A DNA stretch of 58,500 nucleotides, taken from positions 5,247,510 through 5,306,009 of the forward strand of contig NZ_CM002285.1 of assembly GCF_000497445.1 (NCBI RefSeq). The letters are read 5' to 3'. How positions within the stretch are numbered: position 1 is the stretch's first letter; the number at the start of each line of letters is the position of its first letter. Below the pieces are notes generated by a model. That model did no database searches and had not been told where the DNA came from. It worked only from the letters and a program-made list of their open reading frames with translations. The translations under genes and the position numbers were made by a program. Of the stretch, positions 32,491-40,663 are shown piece by piece. This DNA comes from Streptomyces roseochromogenus subsp. oscitans DS 12.976 (GTDB taxonomy: Bacteria; Actinomycetota; Actinomycetes; Streptomycetales; Streptomycetaceae).

Positions 32491-32973
32491 TAGGCCGAGA
32501 GGCGCGGTGATCGTCACGCCTGGGGAGCAAGCCGGGCGAACCGCCCCCGGTGGAAGAGGAGTGGGTCGGTCGGTTCCTCCGTGCCGAGGGCGTTCACTCG
32601 GCCCACGACGATGAGATGATCGCCCCCGGTGTGCACCGCGTGGACCGTGCAGTCGACCCAGGCCACGGCGCCGGTCAACCGTGGCGCCCCAGAGACGGGA
32701 GCCGCGTCGTACGGCACCCCCGCGAACTTGTCCGCGCCGCTCACCGCGAAGGCCCGGCACAGTTCGCCCTGGCCGGCGCCGAGGACGTTGACGCAGAAGA
32801 CGCCGGCGCGGGCGATGCGGGGCCAGGTGGTCGACGTGCGGCCCACCATGAAGCAGACCAGGGGCGGTTCGAGGGAGAGGGAGGCGAAGGACTGGCAGGC
32901 GAAGCCGGCGGGGCCCGGTTCGCCCTCGGCGGCCGGGGCGGTGATGACCGTGACCCCGGAAGCGAAGCTTCCC
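32491..32973. repeat. Flavin-reductase direct repeat, copy 1
   Basis: This matches 35908-36390 almost exactly. Roughly 330 bases nearest the junction are identical by eye, while the first 140 bases have about a dozen differences. With copy 2 it flanks the 32974-35907 locus. Confidence 0.85.
32514..32973 (-). pseudogene. 5'-truncated flavin reductase copy
   Basis: Same sequence as the C-terminal 151 residues of the gene at 35931 (FASGVTVITAPAAEG to RFARLAPQA), but the first 52 codons are missing. The frame starts at a junction with the duplicated left flank. It ends in its native stop. No start or promoter is left in the normal position, so it is a duplication by-product. Confidence 0.85.
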
Positions 32974-32979
32974 GGCGGA

Positions 32980-33453
32980 TTACCCCTGGGTCAGAGGGCA
33001 CGGGAGTTCGCGGTTCTCGTGGTTCGGGGAGCAGGTCACCAGGGCCAGGGAGAGGTAGGAGGGGTGTTCGAGGTAGAAGCCGAGGGAGACGTCATGGCCT
33101 GATGCCAGTCGTTCGTGGGCGGAGGTGACGAGGGCGGTGAGGCGTCTGGCGTCCCGCTCGGCATGGGAGGCGAACCGGGGTGCGTATTCGGTCAATCGGT
33201 CGCTCAGCCATGCTGCCGCTGGTTTCGGTTCCGGCCATGTGCCGTGTACCAGTGAGGGTGGTTTGACGAGCCAGTTCGCCGTTTCCAGTGGCGGCAGGTC
33301 CGACGTGGGGAACTCCGTGGCCATCTCGCGGTAGCGCTGGATCAGTTCGGGTCTGCTTCCTGCCGGAGGCGGCTGGGGGTGGGGTGGGCGTCGTAGTGCT
33401 TCTTGGTCGAAGCGGGTCTTGGGGCCGGTCCACAGGTAGCCGTGGTGGTGCAC
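32980..33453 (-). CDS. Conserved Streptomyces hypothetical protein (157 aa), second copy
   Basis: Paralogue of the gene at 27538-28011 with the same length and GTG start (HHHGYLWTGPKTRFDQEALR). Substitutions are scattered and mostly conservative (for example REMATEFP for REVAAEFP), so both copies are under protein-level constraint. Its 3' end lies only a few bases from the duplication junction at 32973/32974. Confidence 0.75.
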   Translation of the reverse strand: MHHHGYLWTGPKTRFDQEALRRPPHPQPPPAGSRPELIQRYREMATEFPTSDLPPLETANWLVKPPSLVHGTWPEPKPAAAWLSDRLTEYAPRFASHAERDARRLTALVTSAHERLASGHDVSLGFYLEHPSYLSLALVTCSPNHENRELPCPLTQG

Positions 33454-33556
33454 GGGTCGTCCAGTTCGGGGCGTGGGTGTTCGTGGATCCGGCCGGTCCT
33501 GGCCGGGCGTGTGCCGTGCCGGGACCGGCCGGGGGTGAGGCGTTGCCTGGGTTGCC

Positions 33557-33823
33557 TCAGGCGGGGAGGCCGAACCGTGCCGGGTCGATCCCGGCCACGG
33601 TCAGTTCTTCCGTGGTGAACCGCAGTGGCTGTGCCTGTGGCCGCTTGCTGTCACCGAGGGCCCAGGCGTCGTCTGCGATCCGGGCCAGGGTCACGCACGA
33701 CTCGCCGTCCGGGTGGGTGTTGCCGCCGCAAGCCTTCACGAACGAGGCCCCGTTGAGGTCGAGCGCGTACAGATCGATTCCGTTCAGCATCACTTGCACC
33801 TTCCTGCTCGCTGTCGCGGCCAT
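33557..33823 (-). CDS. DUF397-domain protein, second copy
   Basis: An 88-residue paralogue of the 28109 gene with about five amino-acid changes (for example SGAS to NGAS, IGDDAW to IADDAW). The DUF397 elements GGNTHPDGESCVTLAR and ALGDSKRPQAQPLRFT are intact. It is divergent from the fused DUF6879 gene. Likely partner of the XRE at 35054. Confidence 0.85.
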   Translation of the reverse strand: MAATASRKVQVMLNGIDLYALDLNGASFVKACGGNTHPDGESCVTLARIADDAWALGDSKRPQAQPLRFTTEELTVAGIDPARFGLPA

Positions 33824-33889
33824 GACTGACCGCCGCCGCCCATGGCGGGCGGGAGTCCAAGAGATGAGAGTTGGGCGCGGGTGCCCGGT

Positions 33890-34108
33890 CTACGGCCTTC
33901 CGTGGACGCCTGATGTGTGGTCGCGGATCTCGGTGGCGTGGCGCGCGGCCTGCGCGACGTCACCGGACTGCTTGCAGGCGGCCAGCTGCCGCCAGTTGGC
34001 GGCACACACGTCACAGCCGGTGGCCGGTACGCAGTCCAACAGCCAAGCGTCGTAGCCGCTGGGCAACCGCGCCGAAGGCTTCTGCTTCGCCTTGGCCATG
34101 GGTGTCAC
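33890..34108 (-). CDS. Small Cys-rich protein (72 aa), second copy
   Basis: It keeps the core CVPATGCDVCAANWRQLAAC of the 28442 gene but has a different, shorter N-terminus (MTPMAKAKQKPSARLPSGYD). GTG 34108 has GGGGAGA about 5 bases upstream; ATG 34099 is the alternative. The N-terminal divergence marks the right edge of the conserved flank A'. Confidence 0.7.
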   Translation of the reverse strand: MTPMAKAKQKPSARLPSGYDAWLLDCVPATGCDVCAANWRQLAACKQSGDVAQAARHATEIRDHTSGVHGRP

Positions 34109-34282
34109 CGTGTCTCCCCGAGTTGGTGTGGCTTCGAGGGATGACCGTAGGAGGAGGGAAAGAAGTACAGCGCGGAATATTCTCAGTTATTCTCGCGTGG
34201 TCACTCTGGATGCATGGACATTCACTCAGAGGCACCGACATGCTGTGTCTACCAACATTGTCGAGCCCCAAGGGGGTCGTAC

Positions 34283-35035
34283 GTGGCGCGCAGGTTGCGG
34301 TTCAACGGGACGGGCAGTGGTGAGGACGGATGCCCATCTGTGCATGAGGACTTGGACAGCGGGGAGGTGGTCGTGCACGGTCCTCCGCTCACCGATCCGG
34401 CGGACATCGCACAACTTCAGCACCGTTCGGAGGGGGAGGTCGCCGTGGTGGTGCCACGGGACCTTCTGGTGGACTGGACCCCGAAGGAGCGGACGAGGAA
34501 GGTGCGGACGATCGGACTGGATGAGTTCAGCGGTCTGTTCAACAAGTTCGAGCACACCGCATGGCGTCTGGAGACACGGCGGCGGTACGCGAGTGACGAA
34601 GGGACTGACACCTACCGTCAGTTCGTGGAGACCGGACACGTCAACTGGACGTTCGACCATCCGTACTGCAAGACGATCCGCGAGCAGACCGCCCTGGGCA
34701 AGCGCGTCGAACGTGTACGCATTGTGGACCAACCGCCCACCACAGGTCAGCTCTACCTCCTCGACAACGCCAAGCGGAACAGCGGCATGGGCGAGGACAT
34801 CCGCAATCTATGGCGCGCCGACGCGGACGGACTCAGGCTCCCCGCAGAGGACTTCTGGCTGTTCGACAGCCGCCTCATCGCGCTCCTGAGGTTCGATGAC
34901 GACGATCAGCTCACGCACGTGGACCTGATCACCGAACCCGCAGAGGTGGTGCGCTGCTGCATGGTGCGGGATGCTGCCTGGCATCACGCCGTACCGTGGA
35001 AGCAGTTCACGGCGGAGATGGACAGCGACGCGTAG
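34283..35035 (+). CDS. Fusion of small DUF6879-linked domain and DUF6879 domain
   Basis: A 250-residue protein from GTG 34283 (AGGGGG about 6 bases upstream). Residues 1-65 (RRLRFNGTGSGEDGCPSVHE, VVVHGPPLTDPADIAQLQ, EVAVVVPRDLLVDW) align with the separate 78-residue protein at 28912. Residues 75-240 (GLDEFSGLFNKFEHTAWRLE, RVRIVDQPPTTGQLYLLDN, LRLPAEDFWLFDSRLIALL) align with the DUF6879 protein at 29148. This is the same gene pair fused into one frame. It is followed after 18 bases by an XRE gene. Confidence 0.8.
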   Translation: MARRLRFNGTGSGEDGCPSVHEDLDSGEVVVHGPPLTDPADIAQLQHRSEGEVAVVVPRDLLVDWTPKERTRKVRTIGLDEFSGLFNKFEHTAWRLETRRRYASDEGTDTYRQFVETGHVNWTFDHPYCKTIREQTALGKRVERVRIVDQPPTTGQLYLLDNAKRNSGMGEDIRNLWRADADGLRLPAEDFWLFDSRLIALLRFDDDDQLTHVDLITEPAEVVRCCMVRDAAWHHAVPWKQFTAEMDSDA

Positions 35036-35053
35036 GAGCAAGAGCGGGTACCG

Positions 35054-35902
35054 GTGAGCACGGACTATCAGAGGGCGCGTGCGGAACTGGGCCGTAGGCT
35101 CAGGGAACTGCGCATCGAGTGCCCCGATGGTCGGCTCACCGGTACGGAACTGGCCCAACGGCTGGGGTGGCCGCAGTCGAAGGTCAGCAAGCTGGAGAAC
35201 GGCAGGCAGACACCCACGGACGACGACCTCCGGGCATGGGCAGAGGCAGTGGGGCAGCCTGCACTCTTCGCTGAACTGCGCGCCCGGCTGAAGGGCTTCG
35301 AGAGCCATATTCGCTCCTGGCGGCGCCGGTTGGCGGCAGGGCACGCACCGGTGCAAGAGGAGTGGAACACTCTCATCGCGGAGTCCCGGACCTTGCATGT
35401 GTGGGACAACTTCACCGTCAACGGCATGCTTCAGACCGCTGACTACGCCCGGAACCTGTTTGAGCGCTACGCGGAATTCCGACACTCTCCACGGGACGCG
35501 GAGGACGCGGTGCGAGCCCGTATGAAGCGGCAGGAATGGCTGTACCAGCCTGGCAGGCAGTTGAGGACGCTCATGTGGGAGGGCGCGCTGCGGGCCCAGG
35601 TGTGTCCGCCGGAGGTGCTGGCAGCTCAACTGGACCGGTTGCTGGGAGTGGTCGGAATGGACACCGTCCATCTCGGGATCGTGCCCTGGGACGCCGCGCT
35701 GCGTCTGCCGCCGGCGAACGGGTTCTGGATCCTGGACGACCGGCTGGTCACCGTCGAAGACTGGCACGCGGCGCTCTGGCTGGACGACGCCGAAACGATC
35801 GCTCTCTACCGCCGCGTCTGGGACACCTTCGCGGAGTCGGCCGTCTTCGGCGCCGACGCTCAGCAGGTGATCGCCCGCGTCCGCCGGGGCATCAAGGTCT
35901 GA
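35054..35902 (+). CDS. XRE-family regulator with DUF5753-type domain (locus III)
   Basis: A 282-residue protein. HTH: GTELAQRLGWPQSKVSKLEN (residues 30-60). DUF5753-like part: WDNFTVNGMLQTADYARNLF, RTLMWEGALRAQVCPPEVLA, GFWILDDRLVTVEDWHAALW. It occupies the same place as the XRE at 29705 in copy 1, yet the two share only family-level similarity. GTG 35054 follows a weak GAGC... site. It ends 6 bases before the flavin-reductase repeat. Confidence 0.9.
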   Translation: MSTDYQRARAELGRRLRELRIECPDGRLTGTELAQRLGWPQSKVSKLENGRQTPTDDDLRAWAEAVGQPALFAELRARLKGFESHIRSWRRRLAAGHAPVQEEWNTLIAESRTLHVWDNFTVNGMLQTADYARNLFERYAEFRHSPRDAEDAVRARMKRQEWLYQPGRQLRTLMWEGALRAQVCPPEVLAAQLDRLLGVVGMDTVHLGIVPWDAALRLPPANGFWILDDRLVTVEDWHAALWLDDAETIALYRRVWDTFAESAVFGADAQQVIARVRRGIKV

Positions 35903-35907
35903 GGCTG

Positions 35908-36390
35908 GCGGCCGAGAGGCGCGCTGATCGTCACGCCTGGGGAGCAAGCCGGGCGTACCGCCCCCGGTGGAAGAGGAGTGGGTCGGTCAGCCCCTCCGTG
36001 CCGAGGGCCATTACCCGGCCCACGACAATGAGGTGGTCGCCGCCGGTGTGCACCGCGTGGACCGTGCAGTCGACCCAGGCCACGGCGCCGGTCAACCGTG
36101 GCGCCCCAGAGACGGGAGCCGCGTCGTACGGCACCCCCGCGAACTTGTCCGCGCCGCTCACCGCGAAGGCCCGGCACAGTTCGCCCTGGCCGGCGCCGAG
36201 GACGTTGACGCAGAAGACGCCGGCGCGGGCGATGCGGGGCCAGGTGGTCGACGTGCGGCCCACCATGAAGCAGACCAGGGGCGGTTCGAGGGAGAGGGAG
36301 GCGAAGGACTGGCAGGCGAAGCCGGCGGGGCCCGGTTCGCCCTCGGCGGCCGGGGCGGTGATGACCGTGACCCCGGAAGCGAAGCTTCCC
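35908..36390. repeat. Flavin-reductase direct repeat, copy 2
   Basis: Counterpart of 32491-32973, contained in the complete flavin reductase gene. The match ends at GAAGCTTCCC (36381-36390). Confidence 0.85.
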
Positions 36391-36542
36391 AGCACCCGCC
36401 GGAACTCGGCCGGGTCGACCGGGGCCCGTTCGTCCTGCCGTACGCACCGCAACTCCGGCCGTGGCAACGGCTCCACGGCCCTCGGCCTCAGATACCGGAC
36501 GGCGGCGGCCGCCGCCCCTGCGTGTCCCATCACGTCATTCAT
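35931..36542 (-). CDS. Flavin reductase (HsaB/HpaC/ActVB-type)
   Basis: A 203-residue NAD(P)H:flavin oxidoreductase that supplies reduced flavin to a partner monooxygenase. Motifs: RRVLGSFASGVTVITA, GPAGFACQSFASLSLEPPLV, NVLGAGQGELCRAFAVSGAD, then KFAGV and DHLIVVGRV. The body resembles HsaB of steroid-ring degradation. The partner may be a two-component oxygenase elsewhere; the FMO at 40664 normally reduces its own flavin. A palindrome of the cluster type lies 5 bases before ATG 36542, and no Shine-Dalgarno is visible. A truncated duplicate lies at 32514. Confidence 0.9.
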   Translation of the reverse strand: MNDVMGHAGAAAAAVRYLRPRAVEPLPRPELRCVRQDERAPVDPAEFRRVLGSFASGVTVITAPAAEGEPGPAGFACQSFASLSLEPPLVCFMVGRTSTTWPRIARAGVFCVNVLGAGQGELCRAFAVSGADKFAGVPYDAAPVSGAPRLTGAVAWVDCTVHAVHTGGDHLIVVGRVMALGTEGLTDPLLFHRGRYARLAPQA

Positions 36543-36547
36543 TGAAG

Positions 36548-36562
36548 CTGACTATGTGTCAG
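36548..36562. promoter_or_regulatory. Predicted operator F, CTGACTATGTGTCAG
   Basis: Symmetric variant of the cluster palindrome (T/A replace the inner G/C), followed by AT as in sites A2, C1 and D. It lies 5 bases upstream of the flavin reductase start. Confidence 0.5.
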
Positions 36563-36612
36563 ATAGGAAGCCCCGTGGACGGCTCCGTACAGGCACTTCA
36601 TAGGGTGCGGGC

Positions 36613-37542
36613 ATGGGGTGGGGGAACGTGCGCGAGGGGGGCCGGACGGGCCGGGTCCTTCGGAATGATCTGGCCGCCGCGATTCCGGTGAACGCGGCGC
36701 AGCTGCCGGCGGCCGGGGTGCTGTGGCTGATCTCGACTCTCGGTCAGGATGAGTACGGCGCGGGTGTCGGCGGGGCCTTCGGGGTGGGTTGTCTGCTGAT
36801 CTTCGCGCCGTTGCTGTTGCCGTTGCTGGGCCTGTTCGTCTCGGTCCTGCTGACGCTGCCCGCCCTCGCGCTGACCCGGTCGGCGCTCCGGCGGTTCGAT
36901 GGGCCCGAGTGGGCCTGGCGCCTGGCCGGAGCGGTGGCGGGGGCCGTCGGCTGGGGCGCGGTGACGACGACGCTGTGGCACTGGCCGTTCGTCACCACGG
37001 TCGCGGACCTCACCGCCCTGGGTCTGCTGCCCGCGCTCGGCATCACCTACGTCCGCACACGTTCCTGGTCGTCGTGGGGCCTGTGGTGGCGCTCGGCAGT
37101 CGTCTGTGCCGGCCTCTTCGCCCTGGCCCTCGGCGGCGGGGTCCTGGCCACCGTGACCGGGCTGATCAAGGCGTACGAGCCGCCCAGGCTGACCCCCGCC
37201 CAGCTCGCCGGAGTCTGGCGCGGTGAGAATGGCGCCGAACTGCGCCTGGAACCCGGCGGCCGGGCCAGCGCCCGCAGACTCCCGACCCAGCCCGTCGGCC
37301 ACGACTGGACGGCCGACGACTACCAGAGCTACGTGGTCTGCGCCGGCCCCGGCACCTGGGAGCCCGACCCCGGCACGGACCACCAGGACCGCGCCGGGGT
37401 CCTTGTGCACCTCGACGGTGACTGCGGCCTCGACACCCACTGGTCCGTCAGTGGCACCGAGGACGCCCCTCGGCTGTTCGTCCTCTTCGGCGACCCGGAC
37501 GCCGGCACCCTCCGGATCCTGGACCGCGCCGACCGGCCCTGA
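36613..37542 (+). CDS. Multi-pass membrane protein with C-terminal soluble domain
   Basis: A 309-residue protein. About five hydrophobic helices lie in residues 20-190 (NAAQLPAAGVLWLISTL, CLLIFAPLLLPLLGLFVSVL, SAVVCAGLFALALGGGVLAT). The C-terminal 110 residues (LTPAQLAGVWRGENGAELRL, CAGPGTWEPDPGTDHQ, GDCGLDTHWSVSGTEDAPRL) are a soluble beta-rich domain with two Cys. I know similar Streptomyces membrane proteins but no function. It lies between the flavin reductase and the enoyl-CoA hydratase and has no CTGACG site upstream. Confidence 0.8.
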   Translation: MGWGNVREGGRTGRVLRNDLAAAIPVNAAQLPAAGVLWLISTLGQDEYGAGVGGAFGVGCLLIFAPLLLPLLGLFVSVLLTLPALALTRSALRRFDGPEWAWRLAGAVAGAVGWGAVTTTLWHWPFVTTVADLTALGLLPALGITYVRTRSWSSWGLWWRSAVVCAGLFALALGGGVLATVTGLIKAYEPPRLTPAQLAGVWRGENGAELRLEPGGRASARRLPTQPVGHDWTADDYQSYVVCAGPGTWEPDPGTDHQDRAGVLVHLDGDCGLDTHWSVSGTEDAPRLFVLFGDPDAGTLRILDRADRP

Positions 37543-37545
37543 CCT

Positions 37546-38349
37546 TCACCGGCCCCGGAACTCCGGCCCCCGCCGCTCCACGAACGCCCGCAGTCCGTCC
37601 CGCGCGTCCTCCGTCGTCATGTTGATCTCCTGGGCCCAGGCCTCCGCCGCGAAGGCGGTGGGCCGGTCCGTGTCGAGGGAGGTGTTCACGAGGTGCTTGG
37701 TCAGGGCCAGGGCGCGAGTGGGGGCGGAGGCCAGGCGGGTTGTCCATTCGTGGGCCGTTTTCTGCAACTCATCGTCCGGGACGGCCCTGTTGATCAGGCC
37801 CAGGCGTTCCGCGTCCGGCGCCGGGAGCGCGTCGCCGAAGAACATCAGCTCCTTCGCCCGGTGGGGGCCCAGCAGGCGGGGGAGGAGGTAGGCGCCGCCG
37901 GCGTCCGGTACCAGGCCCCGCCGTACGAACACCTCGATGAAACGGGCCGACTCGGCGGCCAGGACCAGGTCGCAGGCGAACGCCAGATGCGCACCCAGGC
38001 CCGCCGCCGTGCCGTTCACCACGGCGAGCACCGGCTTCTCGCAGTCCAGGACGGCCGCGATCAGGCGCTGGGCGCCGAGGCGGATGGTGCGGGCCACGTC
38101 TCCGGGCAGCCGTCTGCCTGTGCTGGTGCTGGTGCTCCGTAGGTCCGCTCCCGCGCAGAAGCCGCGGCCCGTGCCGGTCAGGACCACCGCCCGTACGTCC
38201 GGGTCCTCCGACGCCTCCGTCAGGCGGGCGATGAGGTCGTCCCGCATGGCCGGAGTGAGGGCGTTGAGGGAATCCGGGCGGTTCAGCGTCAGATAGAGGG
38301 CCTGGTCGCGGACCTCCCGCCGGAGATCATTTCGCCGGAGATCGTTCAT
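37546..38349 (-). CDS. Enoyl-CoA hydratase/isomerase
   Basis: A 267-residue crotonase-fold enzyme. Oxyanion-hole segments are GRGFCAGADL and NGTAAGLGAHLAFACDLVLA; the catalytic-loop region is RRGLVPDAGGAYLLPRLLG. It hydrates or isomerises an enoyl-CoA. Its ATG 38349 overlaps the CoA ligase stop by four bases (ATGA), so it is coupled to it. A Ser/Thr run (RSTSTSTGRR) follows ADL in the flexible loop, which is unusual. Its upstream control is through operators C1/C2. Confidence 0.92.
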   Translation of the reverse strand: MNDLRRNDLRREVRDQALYLTLNRPDSLNALTPAMRDDLIARLTEASEDPDVRAVVLTGTGRGFCAGADLRSTSTSTGRRLPGDVARTIRLGAQRLIAAVLDCEKPVLAVVNGTAAGLGAHLAFACDLVLAAESARFIEVFVRRGLVPDAGGAYLLPRLLGPHRAKELMFFGDALPAPDAERLGLINRAVPDDELQKTAHEWTTRLASAPTRALALTKHLVNTSLDTDRPTAFAAEAWAQEINMTTEDARDGLRAFVERRGPEFRGR

Positions 38350-40568
38350 TTGCACACCACCAGGGCGTCCAGCGCCACCGCCCCCTGCCCCCGCGGCAGC
38401 ACCATCAGCGGGTTGATGTCCAACTCGGCGACAGACTCGCCCAGTTCCAGCGCCATGCGCTGGACCCGCAGGACGACCTCCACCAGGGCGTCCCGGTCGG
38501 CCGGCGGGCGGCCGCGGACGCCGTCCAGCAGGGCATGGCCGCGCAGTTCGGTGAGCATCGCGCGGGCCTGGTCCTCGCCGAACGGGGGGACGCGTACGGC
38601 GGCGTCGTGCAGGACCTCCACCAGGACTCCGCCGAGGCCGACCGTCACCGTCGGGCCGAACAGGTCGTCGTGCGTCATGCCGACGACCATCTCCACGCCC
38701 TGTTCGACCATCTGGCACACCAGGATCCCGTCCAGTGAGACTCCCTCATAGCGGGCGATGTCCATCAGCTCGCGGTAGGCGTCGCGGACCTGGCTGGCGG
38801 AGGTCAACCCAATCTTCACCAGGCCCAGTTCGGTCTTGTGGGCGATCTGCGCGCCGGAGGCCTTCATCACCACCGGGTAGCCGACCTGGGCGGCGGCGCG
38901 TACGGCCGCTGCTGCGCTGGTCACCAGCTGTTCGCGCGGGACCCGGATGCCGTAGGCGCGGAGCAGTTGTTTGGCCGCGTGCTCGCTGAGCTGCTGGCCG
39001 GGGCGCATCAGGGCCTCCGCCTTGCGGAAGGAGGGGGAGGGGGTGCGCGGGGCTTCGTCGAAGGGGGAGTGGTAATCGGTCACGAAGGTGTGGTGGTCCA
39101 GCCAGGCGCGCACCGCCGTCAGGCAGTTGCCCACCGTGCGGAAAGTGGCCACTCGGGAGGAGCCGAGCAGGGTCTCGCGGTACGCCGGCTCCGTGCCGAC
39201 CGGTGAGCCCCACACCACGCACACCAGCTTGTCCGTCTCCTCGGCCGCCGCGACCAGGTCCGTCACGAGCTTGTCGCTGAGGGGTGGGAAGGGGCCGGTG
39301 ATCGGGCAGATCAGGACCCCTATCGACGGGTCGGCGAGAAGCGCGTCCAGGATCTTGCGGCCGCGCCAGTCGCCCACCGGATGCCCGCCGTTGTCCACCG
39401 GGTTGGCCACGCTCAGATACTCGGGGATCCACTGATGCAGCTCTGCCTGCCTGGCCTCGGAGAGGCGGGGCAGCCGTAGCCCGGCCGCCGTGGCGAGATC
39501 GGCGGCATGGGCGCCGGTCCCGCCGGAGATCGAGTACACCGCGACCCCGTCCGCGAGCGGAGCCCGCGCCCGGGCCAACAGGGCGGCTGTGTCCTGGAGT
39601 TCGTCGAGACCGTCGACCCGTACGACCCCGAACTGGCGCATCGCCGCGTCCACCACGTCGTCGGCGCCGGTCAGCTTGCCGGTGTGCGAGGCGGCCGTAC
39701 GGGCACCGGCCTCGGTGCGGCCCACCTTCACCGCGACCACCGGGACCTTGCGGCGGGCGGCGCGGTCGGCGGCCAGCAGGAAGGCGCGGCCGTCCTTCAG
39801 GCCCTCCACGTAACAGGCGATGGCGCCGACCTCGGGCTGCTCGGTGAACCAGGAGAGGAAGTCGGCGGTCTCCAGGTCGGCCTCGTTGCCGGTGGGCGCC
39901 CAGTGCGAGAGCCGGATGCCCAGCTCCTGGAGCGAGAACACCGGGCGGCCCTGGTGGCCGGACTGGGTGATGAGGGCGATCGCCGGGCCTTCCAGGTCCT
40001 CCCGGAAGCGCTCGAAGGCGTTCAGGTTGGTGTTCGGGCCGAGCAGGCGCAGACCGGAGCGGCGTACGGCTTCCGCGAGCCGCCGCTGGGCCTCCGCGCC
40101 CGCCTCCCCGGTCTCGGCGAATCCGGAGGCGAAGGCGACCGCGAACTTCACCTTGGCGTCCGCCAGTTCCTCGATCACCGGCAGCGGGTCGGCCACCAGC
40201 AGTACGGCCAGGTCGATCTGTCCGGAGGGCAGGTCGGCGACGGAGGCGGCACAGGGGATGCCGAAGACCGACGGGCGGGCCGGATGCACGGGGTGCACCC
40301 GCGCGCCGACCCGCTCGGCCCAGTCCAGCAGTTGCCGGGTGATCCCGGTGTTCGGCCGTCCCTCCGCGTCCGAGGCGCCGATCACGGCGACCGACTCGGG
40401 CCGGAAGAAGCGGGTCAGGTCCGGTACGTCCGCGTACAGCGGCCGCCCGCTGACGTCCAGGTCGTCGACCTGGTCATGGACGACAGGTCCGGGCCGCTGC
40501 TCGCCGCAGGCGATCACGCGGGCCCGGCGGGAGTCGGTGGTGAGGGTGCCGTGGGTTGATCCAAGCAT
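38346..40568 (-). CDS. ADP-forming acyl-CoA synthetase (acetate-CoA ligase family, ATP-grasp)
   Basis: A 740-residue fused alpha-beta ligase. Order: CoA-binding Rossmann domain (FFRPESVAVIGASDAEGRPN), succinyl-CoA ligase-like flavodoxin domains (ITQSGHQGRPVFSLQELGIR, YSISGGTGAHAADLATAAG) and a C-terminal ATP-grasp (KQLLRAYGIRVPREQLV, VVMKASGAQIAHKTELGLVK). It converts acyl-CoA + ADP + Pi to acid + ATP + CoA, or the reverse. ATG 40568 was chosen for AGGAG upstream; the frame to 40598 has no such site. Operators C1 and C2 lie 36 and 60 bases upstream. Confidence 0.92.
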   Translation of the reverse strand: MLGSTHGTLTTDSRRARVIACGEQRPGPVVHDQVDDLDVSGRPLYADVPDLTRFFRPESVAVIGASDAEGRPNTGITRQLLDWAERVGARVHPVHPARPSVFGIPCAASVADLPSGQIDLAVLLVADPLPVIEELADAKVKFAVAFASGFAETGEAGAEAQRRLAEAVRRSGLRLLGPNTNLNAFERFREDLEGPAIALITQSGHQGRPVFSLQELGIRLSHWAPTGNEADLETADFLSWFTEQPEVGAIACYVEGLKDGRAFLLAADRAARRKVPVVAVKVGRTEAGARTAASHTGKLTGADDVVDAAMRQFGVVRVDGLDELQDTAALLARARAPLADGVAVYSISGGTGAHAADLATAAGLRLPRLSEARQAELHQWIPEYLSVANPVDNGGHPVGDWRGRKILDALLADPSIGVLICPITGPFPPLSDKLVTDLVAAAEETDKLVCVVWGSPVGTEPAYRETLLGSSRVATFRTVGNCLTAVRAWLDHHTFVTDYHSPFDEAPRTPSPSFRKAEALMRPGQQLSEHAAKQLLRAYGIRVPREQLVTSAAAAVRAAAQVGYPVVMKASGAQIAHKTELGLVKIGLTSASQVRDAYRELMDIARYEGVSLDGILVCQMVEQGVEMVVGMTHDDLFGPTVTVGLGGVLVEVLHDAAVRVPPFGEDQARAMLTELRGHALLDGVRGRPPADRDALVEVVLRVQRMALELGESVAELDINPLMVLPRGQGAVALDALVVCK

Positions 40569-40603
40569 CGGTCCGCCCGCTCCTGTGAGACAGCACAAGT
40601 AAA

Positions 40604-40618
40604 CTGACGCTCTGTCAG
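40604..40618. promoter_or_regulatory. Predicted operator C1, CTGACGCTCTGTCAG
   Basis: One mismatch from the palindrome, 36 bases upstream of the ATP-grasp ligase start. Confidence 0.55.
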
Positions 40619-40627
40619 ATTACTGAA

Positions 40628-40642
40628 CTGACGCAAGGTCAG
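40628..40642. promoter_or_regulatory. Predicted operator C2, CTGACGCAAGGTCAG
   Basis: One mismatch in the second half, centred 24 bases from C1, so the two copies face nearly the same side of the helix. Confidence 0.55.
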
Positions 40643-40663
40643 GAACTGGTCGGACGTTCAAAG

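Larger units (their letters stand above)
32974..34045. repeat. Left flank of tandem duplication, copy 2 (A')
   Basis: It is homologous to 27533-28597 over its whole length, with a few short indels. It begins exactly where the flavin-reductase fragment ends (CTTCCC then GGCGGATTACCC). Similarity ends in the N-terminal codons of the Cys-rich gene. Confidence 0.85.

Noticed and set aside
27533..36390. Insertion sequence or transposon explaining the duplication
   Set aside because: No transposase, terminal inverted repeats or target duplications seen; the arrangement is explained by one tandem duplication.
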